A stretch of DNA of 64,000 bases from Mycolicibacterium aromaticivorans JS19b1 = JCM 16368 (lineage in GTDB: Bacteria; Actinomycetota; Actinomycetes; Mycobacteriales; Mycobacteriaceae). This document shows, piece by piece, positions 62,538 to 64,000 of the stretch. How positions within the stretch are numbered: position 1 is the stretch's first letter; the number at the start of each line of letters is the position of its first letter. The notes beneath the pieces were generated by a model. It searched no databases. It was not told where the DNA came from and saw only the letters and a program-made list of their open reading frames with translations. Position numbers and translations under genes: made by a program. The stretch spans positions 5,208,001 to 5,272,000 of the forward strand of contig NZ_JALN02000001.1 of NCBI RefSeq assembly GCF_000559085.1, written 5' to 3'.

Positions 62538-63284
62538 TCACGCCGTGACGACGACGGTCAGCTCGTTGCCTGCCCGCTCGACGTGCATCCCGGCGCGGCG
62601 TGCCACGGCGGCGACCGCGGCCGCGTCACCCGGTTCGGATCGCGACGTCGCGAGCGCCCTGGCGAAGTGGCCCTTATGCGCTTTGTTGAAATGCGTGACG
62701 ACGGTCCGGCGGCCATCCGGGTGTTCGGCGAGGACGTCGACGCGTACCGCGCCGGGTAGCCGGCCCAGCGCGGCGTACGAGCCGGACCTCAGGTCGACGA
62801 TCAACTCGGTGGCGGCCATCTCGGCCAGGACCGGCTCGAGGACCGGACGCCACCGCGCCGCGAGCGTCGCGCTGCCGGGCAGCTTGGAGGTGGCCGACAG
62901 CCGGTAGGCGGGAATCAGGTCGTCGGCGCGGAGCACTCCGAACAGGGCGGAGCCCACTGCCAGCCGGGCGCGGGCCCGCGCCTTCGCGGCGCCGCGCAGC
63001 GACTCCACGTCCAGGGCGTCGTAGAGCACCCCGGTGTAGCGGACGATGGAAGGCAGCGTCGGGGAGGTGAGCAGCGCGGCATTGCGGTTGATCTCGGCGT
63101 CTTGGGCGGGCGAGATGCCCAGCGCCGCCCGGCACACCTCGGGGTCGGCGGCCAGCGTGACGAGCTCGTCGATGAGGTCCCGGCGCAGCGGCCCCAACGC
63201 GGGATTGCTCAGACCGTCGAGCTGCAGCGGGGGTCCGTCCCCGCCACTGAGTTTGGTCTCCGACGGCGGAAGCAGAACGATCAC
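62538..63284 (-). CDS. yaaA: Peroxide stress protein YaaA family
   Basis: 248 aa. The N-terminus VIVLLPPSETKLSGGDGPPLQL with the PPSETK motif is diagnostic for YaaA (DUF328), and the C-terminal HFNKAHKGHFARALATSR matches the NxxAKxxRGxxxRxL-like end. YaaA binds DNA and lowers free iron or oxidative damage in E. coli (established knowledge). GTG at 63282-63284 puts the motif at the start. 126 bp separate it from the divergent PAS gene. Confidence 0.88.
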   Translation of the reverse strand: MIVLLPPSETKLSGGDGPPLQLDGLSNPALGPLRRDLIDELVTLAADPEVCRAALGISPAQDAEINRNAALLTSPTLPSIVRYTGVLYDALDVESLRGAAKARARARLAVGSALFGVLRADDLIPAYRLSATSKLPGSATLAARWRPVLEPVLAEMAATELIVDLRSGSYAALGRLPGAVRVDVLAEHPDGRRTVVTHFNKAHKGHFARALATSRSEPGDAAAVAAVARRAGMHVERAGNELTVVVTA

Positions 63285-63410
63285 GGTCCAGACGGTAGCG
63301 GGCAGCGCACGACGCTGGTACCGGCCCCCGGCCGCGACGCTGATAAATTTGTCGGTCAGTGTTTTGACACAACAGGACACGACTCACCAGAAGCGCATCG
63401 AGGGGTAAAG

Positions 63411-64000
63411 GTGGCGTCGGCCGAGCAGCCGAACCCTGACGACGAACTCCGGCAACTGTGGCAACTCATCAACCATCTGCCGGGCATCGTCGGATATTGG
63501 GATCGCAATCTTCGCAACAGGATTGCCAATGACGCCTACCTGCAGTACTTCGCGATGGCGCCGCACCAGGTGCACGGCCGGCACATCCGCGAGGTGTTGG
63601 GCGAGACCGTCTACGCCCTGAATCTGCCCTACATCATGGGCGCCCTGGCCGGCCGCGAGCAGCTGTTCGAGCGTGAGATCGTCGGCCTCGGCGGGGTCAC
63701 ACGCCGCACCCTGCTCGCCTACATCCCCAACGTCGTCGACGGCGACGTGCACGGCTTCTACGTCCAGGGCACCGATCTCACCGCGGAGGCGCAGGCCGAG
63801 CGGACCCTCGACGACGCGCGGCGGCTGTTCGAGATCAGCATGGCCAACGCCCCTTATGGAAAAGCGGTCGCGATGACCACCGGCGAGATGTTGCTCGCCA
63901 ACCCGGCGCTGTGCGCGTTGACCGGGTACGCCGCAGACGAACTCGTCGGGCGCGACTACCGCGAATTCGTCCATCCCGACGACGTTGCGGCCGGTGAGGA
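63411..64000 (+). CDS. PAS-domain sensor protein (3' end off window)
   Basis: At least 196 codons of an open frame running off the right edge. Two PAS domains are visible: LPGIVGYWDRNLRNRIANDAYLQYF and, after a linker helix (RTLDDARRLFEISMANAPYGKAVA), the start of a second, LTGYAADELVGRDYREFVHPDD. This arrangement is typical of PAS-GGDEF-EAL or PAS-kinase sensors, but the output domain lies beyond the window. GTG 63411 follows a GAGGGG ribosome-binding site. Confidence 0.86.
   Translation, partial: MASAEQPNPDDELRQLWQLINHLPGIVGYWDRNLRNRIANDAYLQYFAMAPHQVHGRHIREVLGETVYALNLPYIMGALAGREQLFEREIVGLGGVTRRTLLAYIPNVVDGDVHGFYVQGTDLTAEAQAERTLDDARRLFEISMANAPYGKAVAMTTGEMLLANPALCALTGYAADELVGRDYREFVHPDDVAAGE

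Overview
This 64 kb window is high-GC actinobacterial chromosome and almost certainly comes from a fast-growing Mycobacterium (Mycolicibacterium). The lineage evidence is a set of mycobacterial families: CYP140, CYP124 and CYP125 cytochromes P450, a cyclopropane-fatty-acid/mycolic-acid methyltransferase, an LpqH-type lipoprotein, an L,D-transpeptidase with its Cys at residue 226 as in LdtMt1, a secreted chorismate mutase, many F420-type oxidoreductases, and three 14-bp sites that fit the KstR operator exactly. From memory, the order cyp140 / SRPBCC protein / chorismate mutase / nitronate monooxygenase / cinA / STAS recalls the M. tuberculosis Rv1880c-Rv1904 neighbourhood, with a lot of extra material inserted. 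I see no rRNA, tRNA, CRISPR array, prophage or transposase.

Layout. 1-13 kb: a D-aminoacylase-type amidohydrolase cut by the left edge, an SDR/flavin-reductase operon, a Tat-lipoprotein hydrolase, a GT4 glycosyltransferase, two P450s (cyp140, cyp124), a YoaK-type membrane protein coupled to a threonine-synthase-like PLP enzyme, and SRPBCC and NTF2-like small proteins. 12-23 kb: envelope and secreted proteins (NodB deacetylase, chorismate mutase, PepA-like protease, mycolic acid methyltransferase, LdtA), a 7Fe ferredoxin and a DUF7159-like protein. 23-37 kb: lipid/sterol-type metabolism under local regulators: a FadR-type regulator with a fatty-acid-hydroxylase-like gene, CYP125, a P450-ferredoxin pair facing a TetR regulator, several SDRs, a nitronate monooxygenase and a DapB-like reductase. 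Three KstR-type operators lie between 25.9 and 36.2 kb, so this stretch looks like a dispersed part of the cholesterol regulon.

37-53 kb: a HAD phosphatase, PPOX protein, DMT transporter, a large membrane-anchored GH2 enzyme resembling exo-beta-D-glucosaminidase, a GNAT gene that seems frameshifted, cinA, small secreted proteins, an alpha/beta hydrolase, an amidase, and an AraC regulator almost abutting a divergent amidohydrolase. At 51.8-52.8 kb a DUF559-type endonuclease gene is bracketed by two direct copies of a palindromic repeat of about 66 bp.

53.5-59.7 kb holds the most intriguing block: a 560-aa TPR-like protein translationally coupled to a CHAT-domain caspase-like protease with an intact His/Cys pair, a convergent membrane-anchored protein, and then two coupled genes of unknown family (439 and 375 aa). 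It looks like a protease-based sensing or defence cassette of a type I cannot name. The right end carries an arginase/agmatinase-family enzyme, a degenerate GGDEF membrane protein, YaaA, and a PAS-domain sensor cut by the window edge.
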